From Kribbella capetownensis (GTDB lineage Bacteria > Actinomycetota > Actinomycetes > Propionibacteriales > Kribbellaceae): a stretch of DNA of 64,000 nt. The notes under the pieces were generated by a model, which made no database searches, was not told where the DNA came from, and saw only the letters and a list, made by a program, of their open reading frames with translations. Within the stretch, counting starts at the first letter, position 1, and each line of letters opens with the position of its first letter. This document shows, in pieces, positions 6,553 through 15,376 of the stretch. The position numbers were made by a program, and so were the translations under genes. The stretch is from the NCBI RefSeq assembly GCF_004331485.1, contig NZ_SJKD01000001.1, positions 1,736,001 to 1,800,000 on the forward strand, in the 5' to 3' direction.

Positions 6553-8475
6553 GTGTTGTCTCGACGGTCCGAAGTGATTGCTCTCGGCAACTAGGTCAGC
6601 TGCGGAGCAGGCGTGATGGTTGACGCGGGGGCGCTGGGTGTCGATTGCTGTGAAGGCGTTGTCGTCCCATGGGTCGAAGGGTGGGGGTGCGGCGAGCGTG
6701 GGCGGCGGTGGCGTGGACGCGCGTACGGCGGGTTCGGGGTCGTCGTTCCAGGGGTCGATGCGTTGGGGGTGAGTTTGTGGGGAGGGGTGTACGGCGGGTT
6801 CGGGGTCGTCGTTCCAGGGGGCGACGCGTGGGGGTGGGGTTGTGGGGTGGTGACTTGGGGCGGGCGGTGGTTGGTATCTGCCGGGTGGGATTGCGGTGGG
6901 GGTGGTCCAGGTGGGGCGGGTTACGCGGACTACGCCGTCGATGATTCGGATGTGCCAGTGGCCGGAGTGCAGGTCGTTGTGGTGGCGCTTGCAGAGCAGT
7001 ACCAGGTTGGACACGGCCGTCACACCACCGTCGAGCCACGGCACGACGTGGTGGGCCTCGCATTGGATCGGTGGTGCGCCGCAGACGACGCAACCCTTGT
7101 CGCGAGCGTTGAGCGCGCGGCGCATCGGGCGGGTGACGAGGCGTTGGCTGGTGCCGACGTCTAGTGGCTGCGATTTGGCGCCGAGCACGATCGGGAGGAT
7201 CTCGGCATCGCAGGCCAGGCGGCGGATGGCCCCGGCTGACAGGTCGTCGCCGAACACCAGGGCGCCGGTCGCGTTCGCGGTTGCGGCGCGCAGATCGTCG
7301 AAGTCGATGGTCACGCTGATCTGTGCCTTCGGTCCGAACCCCGGCACGAACCCACCATCCACACCCGAACCATCACCGTCCTCGACCACGGTGGCAACCG
7401 ATCCGATCGCTTGATGAGGATCGGTGGTGCCGGGGAGTGTGCCTTGAACGGCGCAGGTCGTGCTGGTGTCTGAGTTGGCGTTGGCGAAGTCGGTTGGGGT
7501 GCCGGTGGTGTCTGCGGTTGTGGTGCGGTTGGGGGCGGAGGTGCGTGTAGTGGAGGTTGTTTCGGCGCCTGGCGTGATGGTGCTGCTCGACGCTGTGCCG
7601 CGGGTGGGTGGTGCGGTCGACGTGTGGGCGGTGCCGGCTGCGGTCCCGGTGGCTGTGGTTGGTTGAGGGGACGTGCGGATGTGGCGTGCGGGGGCGCTGG
7701 TTAGGTGGGCGGTGGCGGCGGTGTTGAGGACGGTGGTGAGGGCGTCGGCTTGGCGCTTGTCGCGGGGACGGGGGTCGAGCTCACTGTCGATCGTCTTGTG
7801 CGGTTTGGCCTGGGCATGGATGAGGGTGCGCAGTAGCTCCGCGTTCTCGTTGGCCAGGTAGCCGCGGAAGGTGACGCCACGGTCGGCGGTCTTCAGCGTG
7901 AGGGATTCGCGGGCGTACGCCGCCTGCTCGTCCGGTTCGGGGCCGTCGGGGTCGAGGATGTCGCGGATCTTCTTGCCCGCGCGGCGTAGTTCGGAGGGAG
8001 TGTGGGTGGCCGCCAGGTCGATCAGTTGCCGTTCGGCGAACTCGATGTCGTCAGCCGGCACCGTCGAGGGCACCCTGGCCAGGACCGACATGATCGCATC
8101 GGCCTGCGCGGGATGAACGCGCCAGGCTCCAGCCGTGGAAGCGTCCGAATCGCTGAGAGCCACGTCAGATGCTGGGTTGGGGAAAGGCACGCTGGGATCC
8201 GGGAGAGCGGCCGTGGTGGCGGGGTGGCTGGTCAGGCGGGTGGCGACGCGGACGTCCCGGTGGGCGGCGGTGCCGTCGATACGGTACCGCTGGGACAGCA
8301 GGCGGGCGGTGTCACCGGCGCCGAGGTCCTTGGCGTACCCGGACTGGTCGAGGCCGGCGATCAGCTGCCACTTGATCGTCTCCAGCCGAGCCACCTCGGC
8401 GACGACCGCGTCGAGAGTCGACAGCTTCTCGCTGTCGCTCATCGACCAGACGGGCCGTTCGCCGAGGATCTCCAT
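6514..8475 (-). CDS. DUF222 / HNH endonuclease signature protein (13E12-repeat family)
   Basis: A 653-residue member of the actinobacterial DUF222-HNH family, often multi-copy in these genomes and linked to mobile-repeat history. Residues about 10-230 are DUF222 (MSDSEKLSTLDAVVAEVARLE onward). A Thr/Ala-rich linker follows, then the HNH nuclease motif near 490-540: CVVCGAPP, AHHVVPWLDGG, NLVLLCKRHHNDLH. The C-terminal 120 residues are Pro-rich with repeated PWNDDPEPAV units. The start at 8475 is chosen because MEILGERPVWSMSDSE matches the usual family N-terminus. DNA cleavage is inferred from the HNH residues; the biological role of the family is not settled. Confidence 0.85.
   Translation of the reverse strand: MEILGERPVWSMSDSEKLSTLDAVVAEVARLETIKWQLIAGLDQSGYAKDLGAGDTARLLSQRYRIDGTAAHRDVRVATRLTSHPATTAALPDPSVPFPNPASDVALSDSDASTAGAWRVHPAQADAIMSVLARVPSTVPADDIEFAERQLIDLAATHTPSELRRAGKKIRDILDPDGPEPDEQAAYARESLTLKTADRGVTFRGYLANENAELLRTLIHAQAKPHKTIDSELDPRPRDKRQADALTTVLNTAATAHLTSAPARHIRTSPQPTTATGTAAGTAHTSTAPPTRGTASSSTITPGAETTSTTRTSAPNRTTTADTTGTPTDFANANSDTSTTCAVQGTLPGTTDPHQAIGSVATVVEDGDGSGVDGGFVPGFGPKAQISVTIDFDDLRAATANATGALVFGDDLSAGAIRRLACDAEILPIVLGAKSQPLDVGTSQRLVTRPMRRALNARDKGCVVCGAPPIQCEAHHVVPWLDGGVTAVSNLVLLCKRHHNDLHSGHWHIRIIDGVVRVTRPTWTTPTAIPPGRYQPPPAPSHHPTTPPPRVAPWNDDPEPAVHPSPQTHPQRIDPWNDDPEPAVRASTPPPPTLAAPPPFDPWDDNAFTAIDTQRPRVNHHACSAADLVAESNHFGPSRQHSPDVLEPADAQP
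6723..6827. repeat. Two 39-base direct repeats inside the HNH gene
   Basis: Copies at 6723-6761 and 6789-6827 start GTACGGCGGGTTCGGGGTCG, are 66 bases apart (22 codons) and differ at only two positions. In the minus-strand protein they encode the repeated PWNDDPEPAV unit of the proline-rich tail. The exact period and near identity suggest recent duplication within the gene. Confidence 0.8.
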
Positions 8476-8625
8476 GCCAAGAACTCTAAACAGCCCCACC
8501 GACAGTTTCCGGCCCCGAAAACTCCTTGTACTCAAAGGGATTCCAGGACGCGAGGTTATCCACAGTCAAGCGTCCTGTGGACAATCGGGTTCAGGATGTT
8601 GCGTTGGGCAACAATTGGCGTGAAT

Positions 8626-9465
8626 TCAGGAGTGGTGTTTCTGGATGAAGGCTAGGGTGATGTCGGCGACCTGTTCCCAGCCGGTGTCGATGACGAGGGA
8701 GTGGCCGCGGGCGGTGAGCTGTTCGATCTCGGTGGCGGACGGGTTGTCGCGTTGCTTCTGGAAGGCCGCGGTGGCGAGGACCGGGGGCACGGTGTGGTCC
8801 TTCTCGCCGGAGAGGAACTTCATCGGGCCGCGGTTCGGGTTGGCGCGGTCGACGATCGTCTCGCTGTTCGGGTTGATGTTGGCGACCGCGGCCTGGAACA
8901 GCGGCAGCCCGGGCCCCGGCACCGGGAACTCGTCGTACAGCTTCCGGGCCTCGTCCTCCGGTACGGCGTTCACGAAGGCGTACCGGAACTGGCCATAGGT
9001 CAGCATCACGGCCTTCTTCCGGTTCGCCGGGTTCCGCAGGGCCGGGAACGACGCCCTGAGCGCGGACAACGGCAACGGCAGGATGCCTCGTCCCGGCGCC
9101 GGGTCGATCGGGACCGAAACGGTCGCGAGGCCCATGCCGGCCAGCTTCTGCGTGATCAGCCCGCCGAACGAGTGCCCGACGATCGCCGGCTTCCGCTCCA
9201 GCCGCGAGATCATGTCCGCGTAGTACTCCGTGATCGCGCCGACCGACTTCCCCGCGAAGCTCGCGGGATTCGCCCGCCCCTCGCCGACGCTCTCCGGATC
9301 ATCCGGCCACCCCGGCGCCACCGTCGCATACCCGGCGGCCTCGAACTTCTCCCGCCATCGCTGCCAGCTCCCGGCCAGCAACCACAGCCCATGAATGAAC
9401 ATCACCACCGGCCGCCCGGAGGTATTCGCGATCTCGACCTCGCCCAACTCTCGTGCTGTGGCCAT
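8626..9465 (-). CDS. Alpha/beta hydrolase
   Basis: A 279-residue cytosolic alpha/beta hydrolase of unknown substrate. The oxyanion-hole HG motif is in VVMFIHGLWLLAGSW near residue 25, the nucleophile elbow is GHSFGG near 97-102, the acid is probably the Asp of SGEKDHTVPP near 222, and the catalytic His lies in ARGHSLVID near 253. Length and spacing fit esterase/haloperoxidase-like members. It stands alone between the HNH gene and the ABC transporter genes, all read leftward; the 72-base gap to the next gene argues for a separate transcript. Confidence 0.85.
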   Translation of the reverse strand: MATARELGEVEIANTSGRPVVMFIHGLWLLAGSWQRWREKFEAAGYATVAPGWPDDPESVGEGRANPASFAGKSVGAITEYYADMISRLERKPAIVGHSFGGLITQKLAGMGLATVSVPIDPAPGRGILPLPLSALRASFPALRNPANRKKAVMLTYGQFRYAFVNAVPEDEARKLYDEFPVPGPGLPLFQAAVANINPNSETIVDRANPNRGPMKFLSGEKDHTVPPVLATAAFQKQRDNPSATEIEQLTARGHSLVIDTGWEQVADITLAFIQKHHS

Positions 9466-9537
9466 CCGCCCGCACCCCCTTTCGCGCAGTAGACCACAAT
9501 CCCCACCCGCGGAGAAGCGGCCGAGCCGCGGCGGCGA

Positions 9538-10386
9538 TCAGCCCTTCAGACCGGTCTGGGCCAGGCCTTCGACGAACTGCCGTTGCGCCAGCACGAAGAT
9601 GATCAGCACCGGCAGCGCCGACAGGGTGGCGGCGGCGAGTTGGGTGTTCCACATCGGGCCGCCGTACGCGTCGACGTACTGCGTCAGCGCCTGCGGGATG
9701 GTGAACTTGGACTTGCTGGACAGGAAGACGATCGGCTCCAGATAGAGATTCCAGCTGTGCAGGAAGGTGAAGATGGCGACGGCTCCGACGGCCGGCCGGG
9801 CGAGTGGAAGGCAGATCCGCCAGAACAGCCCGAAGCGGCCGAGACCGTCCACGCGACCGGCTTCCTCGAGCTCAGCGGGGAGCGTGATGAAGAACTGTCG
9901 CATGATGAACGTCGCCAGCACGCTGGGTGCACCGAGCATCGGGATCAGGATCAGCGGCCAGTGCGTGTCCACCAGTCCGAGCGTGTCGAACATCCGGTAC
10001 AGCGGGATAATCGTCACCTCGTTCGGCACCAGCAGCCCGGTCAGCACGATCATGAACACGATCCCCGCACCCCGGAACCGGATCCGCGCGAACGCGTACC
10101 CGGCCAGCGCCGACACCGCCAGCGTCCCCAACGTGACCACCGCAGCGATGTAGAGACTGTTCAGATACTGCCGGCCGAACGGCTGCAGTTCGAACACCTG
10201 CCGATAAGCGTCCAGCGTCGGCGACCCCGGCAGCGGCGACGGCGGGAACGCGAAGATCTCGGACAGCGGCTTCAGCGATGTCGTCGCCATCCACCAGATC
10301 GGAAACACGAACGGCACACAGCAGACCAGCAGTACGCCGTACAGCAGCACCTTGAGCCTAGGACTCATGCCTGGCCTAGTTTTCAT
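9538..10386 (-). CDS. Carbohydrate ABC transporter permease (MalG type)
   Basis: Inner-membrane permease of a sugar importer, 282 residues, with six predicted membrane segments starting at LLYGVLLVCCVPFVFPIWW. The EAA loop that contacts the ATPase reads ELEEAGRVDGLGRFGLFWRI near residues 190-210. ATG 10386 is preceded by GGAGG at ten bases and overlaps the partner permease by 11 bases; ATG 10368 is a possible alternative. It is the third gene of a binding protein-permease-permease set. No ATPase gene is nearby, as is common in actinobacteria where a shared MsiK-type ATPase serves several importers. Confidence 0.92.
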   Translation of the reverse strand: MKTRPGMSPRLKVLLYGVLLVCCVPFVFPIWWMATTSLKPLSEIFAFPPSPLPGSPTLDAYRQVFELQPFGRQYLNSLYIAAVVTLGTLAVSALAGYAFARIRFRGAGIVFMIVLTGLLVPNEVTIIPLYRMFDTLGLVDTHWPLILIPMLGAPSVLATFIMRQFFITLPAELEEAGRVDGLGRFGLFWRICLPLARPAVGAVAIFTFLHSWNLYLEPIVFLSSKSKFTIPQALTQYVDAYGGPMWNTQLAAATLSALPVLIIFVLAQRQFVEGLAQTGLKG

Positions 10387-11314
10387 GGAACACCCACCTC
10401 CGGCGCATCCGCCACTGCACGACTGTCAGCACGAGAACAATCAAGAACAACAGCAGCGAGAGGGTCGCGCCGTATCCGAAGTGGTGGAACTGGAACGCCT
10501 GCTGGTACAGGTAGTAGACGAGCACGGTCGTCGACGTTCCGGGACCGCCCTGCGTCAGTACGGCGATCTGCGCGAACACCTGGAGCGAGCCGACGATCGT
10601 CAGGATCATCGTCAGCAAGATCGTCGGACTGATCAGCGGCACGGTCACCCGGCGGAACCGCGCCCACGCCGACGCACCGTCGATCCGCGCCGCCTCGTAC
10701 AACTCCGCCGGCACACCCTGTAGCGCGGCCAGGAACAGGACCATGTTGAGGCCGACGTTCTTGAACAACTGGACCACGATCACCGACGCCATCGCCGTAC
10801 CGCCGGATCGCAGCCAGTTCGGTCCGTCGATCCCGAGTACGTCGAGGAACGCGTTCACACCGCCGTTGTCCTGGAGCAGGAACCCCCACACGATCGTCCA
10901 GGCGACCAGCGTCACCACGACCGGCGAGAAGAACAACGTGCGGAACACGACCGTGCCACGCAGCTTCTGATTGAGAAGCACAGCAAGGAACAACGCCAGG
11001 CTGAGGTTGAGCACGACCAGACCGGCCGAGAACAATCCGGTTGCCCTGAGCACCGGTCCGAGCTGCTGGTCGTCCGCGAGCGCCGCGTAGTTGTCCGCTC
11101 CGATGAAGGTGAAGGAGCCGGCCAGCACGTTCCACTCGTGCAGGCTGTACCAGACCACCAGCCCGAGCGGAACGATGACGAAGGCAACGATCCCGGCGAG
11201 CTGTGGCGCGACCATCAGCCAGCCGGCCAATTCGTCGCGCCGCCGCATCGTCCAGTACGGCGCTTTGTCCGTCATCGCCGGCGCCCGGGCCGGCTTCTCC
11301 AGGAGCAGGGTCAT
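10376..11314 (-). CDS. Carbohydrate ABC transporter permease (MalF type)
   Basis: The 312-residue inner-membrane partner permease, with six membrane segments and the EAA loop ELYEAARIDGASAWARFRRV near residues 205-225. The start at 11314 (MTLLLEKPARAP) is chosen because it overlaps the binding-protein stop as ATGA; the longer frame to 11386 would run into that gene. Together with the genes on either side it forms an importer of the CUT1 family for di- or oligosaccharides. The substrate is not evident from sequence. Confidence 0.92.
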   Translation of the reverse strand: MTLLLEKPARAPAMTDKAPYWTMRRRDELAGWLMVAPQLAGIVAFVIVPLGLVVWYSLHEWNVLAGSFTFIGADNYAALADDQQLGPVLRATGLFSAGLVVLNLSLALFLAVLLNQKLRGTVVFRTLFFSPVVVTLVAWTIVWGFLLQDNGGVNAFLDVLGIDGPNWLRSGGTAMASVIVVQLFKNVGLNMVLFLAALQGVPAELYEAARIDGASAWARFRRVTVPLISPTILLTMILTIVGSLQVFAQIAVLTQGGPGTSTTVLVYYLYQQAFQFHHFGYGATLSLLLFLIVLVLTVVQWRMRRRWVFHEN

Positions 11315-12558
11315 TTCGCCAGCAATGGATTGATCTTCGAGCACACCCCGGCCAGGACGGCCTTCACATCCGCGTCCGGCTTCCACAGCCGGTCGAGCGA
11401 CGCGCGGACGGTCTGCTGGATCTCGGCGTACCCGGTGTGGCTGGGTTTGATCGTGCCGCGTTCGATGCCCTGGACAACGACACTGTCCAGCTGTGCCGGC
11501 TTGAGCAGCGGATTGGCCTTGCCCAGCGTGGCGGCGTTCAGCTGCGACTTGCGGGGTGGCGGGAAGAACTGCGCGAGCTTGGCCGAGTTCTCCGCGTTGG
11601 TGAAGTAGGCCAGGAACTGCTTGGCCGCGTCGGCATGCTTGCCGCGCTTGAACACTCCGATCCCGGCCTGCCCGACGACGGAGTAGTCACCCGCCGGACC
11701 CTTGGGGAGCGGGACCAGATCCCACTTGAACTTCGCCTTCTCCAGCAGCGCGGCCCGGCTGATCTGGGTCAGAATCATCCCGGAGTCGCCCGCGAAGAAG
11801 TCCTTCGTCACCCCCGGACCCGGCATGCCCTTGTCGGTGAAGACCAGTTTGTGCAGGAACGTCATCGCGTCCGCCATCGCGGGCTGGTCGAACTGGCACG
11901 TCTTGCCGTCTTCACTCCACGGCCGCGCGCCCCAGCCGGCCCAGACCGCGTTCAGCGTGTCCCAGCCCTTGTAGTCGAAGTCGCCGACCACCAGCCCACC
12001 CTTGCCGCCGCGCGCCTGAACCGCGGCAGCGGTCTTCGCGGCCTCGTCCCAGGTCCAGGTCCCGGCCGCGATCTGCTCGGCCGGCGCCGGTCGCCCGGCC
12101 GCCTTCACCAGGTCGGTGTTGACGAAGACGCCGAGCGGTGAGGTGGAGAACGGGTAGGCGTACAGCTTGCCGTCCTTCTCCCAGTTGGCCGTCGTGCTGG
12201 GCACCAGGTCAGCGTCCTTGTCGATCGGCTCGAGTGCGCCCGAAGAGACGAAGTCGGGCGCGCTGCTCTCGAAGATCCAGGCCAGGTCCGGCACGTTGCC
12301 GCCGCCGATCTGGGTGGTCAGCGTGGTCGTGTAGCTGTCGAACGGGATCGGCTCGAAGGTGATCTTCCCGACCTCGGGGTGATCCTTCTTGTAGCCGGCC
12401 GCGATCTGGTCGAACAGCGCCAGGTGTTTGGCGTTCGCACTCCAGATCGTCATCCGCAGGTCGACGGGTCCCTCGTCAGCCGAGCCGGACCCGCCGCCAC
12501 CACAGCCGGCCAACGCCAGCAGGGCCGCGGCGGACAGTGCCGCTGTCAGCGTCTTCAT
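11311..12558 (-). CDS. Sugar-binding lipoprotein of ABC transporter
   Basis: Extracytoplasmic solute-binding protein, family 1, 415 residues. The signal peptide ends in the lipobox LAGC with the lipidated cysteine at 19, followed by a Gly/Ser-rich linker. The mature part has the family signature around DLRMTIWSANAKH, a domain-crossing WIFESS segment and Trp-rich stretches (WTWDEAAKTAAA, WAGWGARPW) typical of sugar stacking. It is first in a three-gene importer operon and 27 bases downstream of the FAD oxidoreductase gene, with which it is probably cotranscribed from the LacI gene onward. Confidence 0.92.
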   Translation of the reverse strand: MKTLTAALSAAALLALAGCGGGGSGSADEGPVDLRMTIWSANAKHLALFDQIAAGYKKDHPEVGKITFEPIPFDSYTTTLTTQIGGGNVPDLAWIFESSAPDFVSSGALEPIDKDADLVPSTTANWEKDGKLYAYPFSTSPLGVFVNTDLVKAAGRPAPAEQIAAGTWTWDEAAKTAAAVQARGGKGGLVVGDFDYKGWDTLNAVWAGWGARPWSEDGKTCQFDQPAMADAMTFLHKLVFTDKGMPGPGVTKDFFAGDSGMILTQISRAALLEKAKFKWDLVPLPKGPAGDYSVVGQAGIGVFKRGKHADAAKQFLAYFTNAENSAKLAQFFPPPRKSQLNAATLGKANPLLKPAQLDSVVVQGIERGTIKPSHTGYAEIQQTVRASLDRLWKPDADVKAVLAGVCSKINPLLAK

Positions 12559-12585
12559 CAGGTGTCCTCCGTCAGTAGCCGGTAC

Positions 12586-14181
12586 TCAGTAGCCTGTGAT
12601 GGCCGGCCAGTCGAGTTCGATGCCCTGGGCAATCAGCCGGTCCTGGAACTGGCCGAGCAGGGCGGGAGTGCCGCGGACCGCACGCGGGCTGACGTCGCGG
12701 TCCAGGCAGAAGGCCGCGAGCAGGCCGGCGGCCTCGCCGACGTTCCACTCGACCGGGTGCAACCGGTAGCAGCCGTTGGTGATGTGGGTGGTGCCGAGGT
12801 TCTTGTTCGCCGGCAGCAGGTTCTCGACGCGTTGCGGGATGAGCGCGCCGAGCGGGATCCGGAACGGGCTGCTGGCCACGTCGATGTAGTTGTCCCCGCC
12901 CGTCGACGGGTGCAGGTCGATCCGGTACATCCCGATCCCGACGCTGTCGGCGTACACGGCCGCACCCCGGTCGCCGCGGATCGCGGCCGAAAGGTCCTGC
13001 TCGACGATCGTGTACTCCGCCTTGATCCGCCGGGACTCCCGGATGTACGGCGCCTGGGCCAGGCCGTCGGTGGATCCGAGCAGATCGCCCCGCAACCGCA
13101 GCCCGGGAAAGCCGGCGCCACCATCGGTCCGCGGCGCCTCGGTCTGCAGCCAGTAGAGGACCGCGTGCGACAACTCCTTGGCCGCCGCCAGGTGTTTCGC
13201 CACCTCCGGTACGTCGATGACCGGGCCCTCGAAGTAGTCGATCATCGGCCAGTTCACCAGGCAGATGTCGCTGTCGTACGCACCGGGAACGAAGTGCCGG
13301 CGGGCCGCGATCCGGCGGAAGGTCCACAGGTTCGTGTCGCCGCCGGTCCGGCGCTGATCCGCGACCACAGCCAGCGGGTCGTCGTCAGGATTGGGCGTGA
13401 ACGTACGCCGCGTGCTCTCCAGCGTGCGCGGATTCGGCGCTGTCCAGGACAGCAGCCGATCACCCCAGAACGAGGGCTGGTAGTTCCGCCAGAAGGCGTA
13501 GTTGGCCGGCTTGTCCCCGACGTGATCACCGTCGACGTGGTCGACCGCGAAGCAGTACGACACGGCCTGCATGTTGAGCGGCTGCGCCTCCGCCGGAGCG
13601 CTCGGCTCACCGGTCTCGGTCTGCGCCTCGAAGCCGGTGACGTACTCGGTCCCGGTGAGCGGCAGCAACTCCCCGGTCTCAGTCGCGTCCAGGATGTACG
13701 GCGCCGTGACAGTGACCTGCACGTCGCCCTCGCGATGCTGCACGGTCACCGCAGTCACGCGATCGCCGTCAGTGTCAGCTGCCACCGGACGATACGGCTG
13801 CAAGACCTGCAACCGCCCGCTAGCCCGGTACGGCGCGAGCATCGCCTCCAGCACAGCCAGCGCCACCCGCGGCTCGTGACAGAGCTTCGACACGTACCCC
13901 GCGCCAGGGTTGAGGTGAACATCCGCGCGAGACGCCGACGTCAACGGATAGTGGCGGCGGTAGTAGTCCCGGATGCCCTCCCGCAACGCCCGGTACGACG
14001 CTGTGACGCCGAACTGCTCGACCCAGCTGTGCTCGTCCGGCGGGACCGCCTGACTGGTCAGCTGCCCGCCGAGCCAGTCGAACTCCTCGGTCAGGACGAC
14101 CGAGCGGCCGGCGCGCAGCGCGGCCAGGGCTGCGGCGACTCCGCCGAGCCCGCCGCCGACCACGAGAACATCTGCATGCAT
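12586..14181 (-). CDS. FAD-dependent oxidoreductase (FAD_oxidored family)
   Basis: A 531-residue FAD enzyme whose N-terminus MHADVLVVGGGLGGVAAALAALRAG holds the dinucleotide-binding GxGxxG, followed by DWLGGQLTSQ, the pattern of the FAD_oxidored family (PF12831-like). No signal peptide is present, so it acts in the cytosol. The family has few characterised members; in actinobacteria it recurs beside sugar importers, suggesting oxidation of an imported sugar or sugar acid. Its ATG overlaps the LacI stop by one base (TGATG), and the importer genes follow, so regulator, enzyme and importer probably form one transcript. Substrate and product cannot be named. Confidence 0.82.
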   Translation of the reverse strand: MHADVLVVGGGLGGVAAALAALRAGRSVVLTEEFDWLGGQLTSQAVPPDEHSWVEQFGVTASYRALREGIRDYYRRHYPLTSASRADVHLNPGAGYVSKLCHEPRVALAVLEAMLAPYRASGRLQVLQPYRPVAADTDGDRVTAVTVQHREGDVQVTVTAPYILDATETGELLPLTGTEYVTGFEAQTETGEPSAPAEAQPLNMQAVSYCFAVDHVDGDHVGDKPANYAFWRNYQPSFWGDRLLSWTAPNPRTLESTRRTFTPNPDDDPLAVVADQRRTGGDTNLWTFRRIAARRHFVPGAYDSDICLVNWPMIDYFEGPVIDVPEVAKHLAAAKELSHAVLYWLQTEAPRTDGGAGFPGLRLRGDLLGSTDGLAQAPYIRESRRIKAEYTIVEQDLSAAIRGDRGAAVYADSVGIGMYRIDLHPSTGGDNYIDVASSPFRIPLGALIPQRVENLLPANKNLGTTHITNGCYRLHPVEWNVGEAAGLLAAFCLDRDVSPRAVRGTPALLGQFQDRLIAQGIELDWPAITGY

Positions 14182-15206
14182 CAGAGCCCTTTGCTGGGTG
14201 GAATGAGGGTGGTGCCGTCGGTCAGTTCGCAGGGGAGCAGCAGTTGGCGCTCGCTGGCGGTGCCGCTGAGGATGGCCTCGAGCAACTCGACCGCCTGCAG
14301 GCCCATCGCCCGCCGTGGCACGTGGAAGCCGGTGAAGTCGATGTCGCTCTCGGCCGGCCGGGTCGAGTCACCGAGCGCGATGACGGACAGGTCGGCCGGG
14401 ATCTGGACGCCCCGCGCCGTCGCAGTCGCGTGCAGGGCGACGGCATCCGCCCGCTCCTCCACAAAGACGGCGGTGACCTTCCGCTCGAGCAGTGCGTCGA
14501 GCAGTGCGTCGGGATCGGCTCCCGGCAGCCACGGCGCGCGTGCGCCGGCGGCGGCCCGGAAGCCGACCAGCCTGTCGGCCGACGACTCGGCGCCGGCCCC
14601 AGGGCCGGCGAAGGCGATGCGCCGGTGCCCGAGCGCCAGCGCCTTCTCCACCACGACCCGCGTGGCCTCGACGTAGTCGGCCCCGACGTACGGGACCGGG
14701 CCGCCGGCGTCGTCGCGGCGGCCGACGGAGACGAACGGATACTCCTGCGCGATCAGCCGGGCCAGCTCGTCGGACGGGATCTGACGACCGAGGAGCAGGC
14801 AGCCGTCGGCGATCCGGAGCCGGTTGTTCTCGTGGAAGATCTGCCGTCGTCCGGACGTGACCGGTGCACTGGTGAACAGCAGCAGGTCCAAGCCCAGTTG
14901 CTCCGCGCAGTCCTCGATGCCGGCCAGGAACGGGTGGTAGAAGTCGCCGCTCGCACTCGGGAACACCGACTCGTAGGTGAACACGCCGAGGATCTGGTTG
15001 CGCTGCTTCAGCATCCGGCGAGCCAGCGGATCGGCCTGGTAACCGGTCTCGCGGATCACCTTGAGGACCCGGTCCCGGGTCTCGGCCGGGATCCGCGCGG
15101 TGGCGTCGCTGCGGTTGTTCAGCACCAGCGACACCGTGGTCTGGCTGACCTTGGCCAGCCGCGCGATATCGCGCTGGGTGAGTCGGGTGGTTGCCTTGTC
15201 CGGCAT
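14181..15206 (-). CDS. LacI-family transcriptional regulator
   Basis: A 341-residue LacI/GalR regulator. The N-terminal helix-turn-helix reads TQRDIARLAKVSQTTVSLVLNN (about 9-30) with the hinge helix near 50-60 (ETRDRVLKVIRETGYQADPLARRM). The remainder is a periplasmic-binding-protein-like sugar-sensing domain. It is the first gene of the leftward FAD oxidoreductase/importer operon and is divergent from a Tat-exported beta-helix protein. Two CG-centred palindromes in the shared promoter region are likely operators, so it probably controls both directions and responds to a sugar released by the exported protein. Confidence 0.93.
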   Translation of the reverse strand: MPDKATTRLTQRDIARLAKVSQTTVSLVLNNRSDATARIPAETRDRVLKVIRETGYQADPLARRMLKQRNQILGVFTYESVFPSASGDFYHPFLAGIEDCAEQLGLDLLLFTSAPVTSGRRQIFHENNRLRIADGCLLLGRQIPSDELARLIAQEYPFVSVGRRDDAGGPVPYVGADYVEATRVVVEKALALGHRRIAFAGPGAGAESSADRLVGFRAAAGARAPWLPGADPDALLDALLERKVTAVFVEERADAVALHATATARGVQIPADLSVIALGDSTRPAESDIDFTGFHVPRRAMGLQAVELLEAILSGTASERQLLLPCELTDGTTLIPPSKGL

Positions 15207-15223
15207 CGATCAATCCTTCGCAG

Positions 15224-15235
15224 TAATACGCATTG
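15224..15235. promoter_or_regulatory. Candidate LacI operator 1
   Basis: TAATACGCATTG is a CG-centred imperfect palindrome 18 bases upstream of the lacI-type start. It matches the second site (TAATNCGNATTN) and the two centres are exactly 65 bases apart, about six helical turns, consistent with looping. Assignment to the neighbouring regulator is inference. Confidence 0.5.
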
Positions 15236-15285
15236 CCGTGAACCGTAGAGCAGCCGCCGAATCGTCGTCAAGGGCCGGGTCGCGT

Positions 15286-15303
15286 TGATAATGCGAATTA
15301 TCA
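15286..15303. promoter_or_regulatory. Candidate LacI operator 2
   Basis: TGATAATGCGAATTATCA has perfect 7-base arms around GCGA. AT-rich palindromes are rare in this GC-rich DNA, so it stands out. It lies 74 bases before the beta-helix gene and 80 bases before the lacI-type gene, in the divergent promoter region, and shares the TAATNCGNATT core with the other site. Confidence 0.65.
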
Positions 15304-15376
15304 TTACCAGGATCTTGACCAGTGGTGCGGCGGCGAAGAACACTCACGGCAGTCCGCTCATCGCGAGGAGGTCTCC

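Noticed and set aside
12379..14676. A 765-codon + strand frame over the FAD oxidoreductase
   Set aside because: Antisense shadow of a gene with an evident FAD-binding motif.
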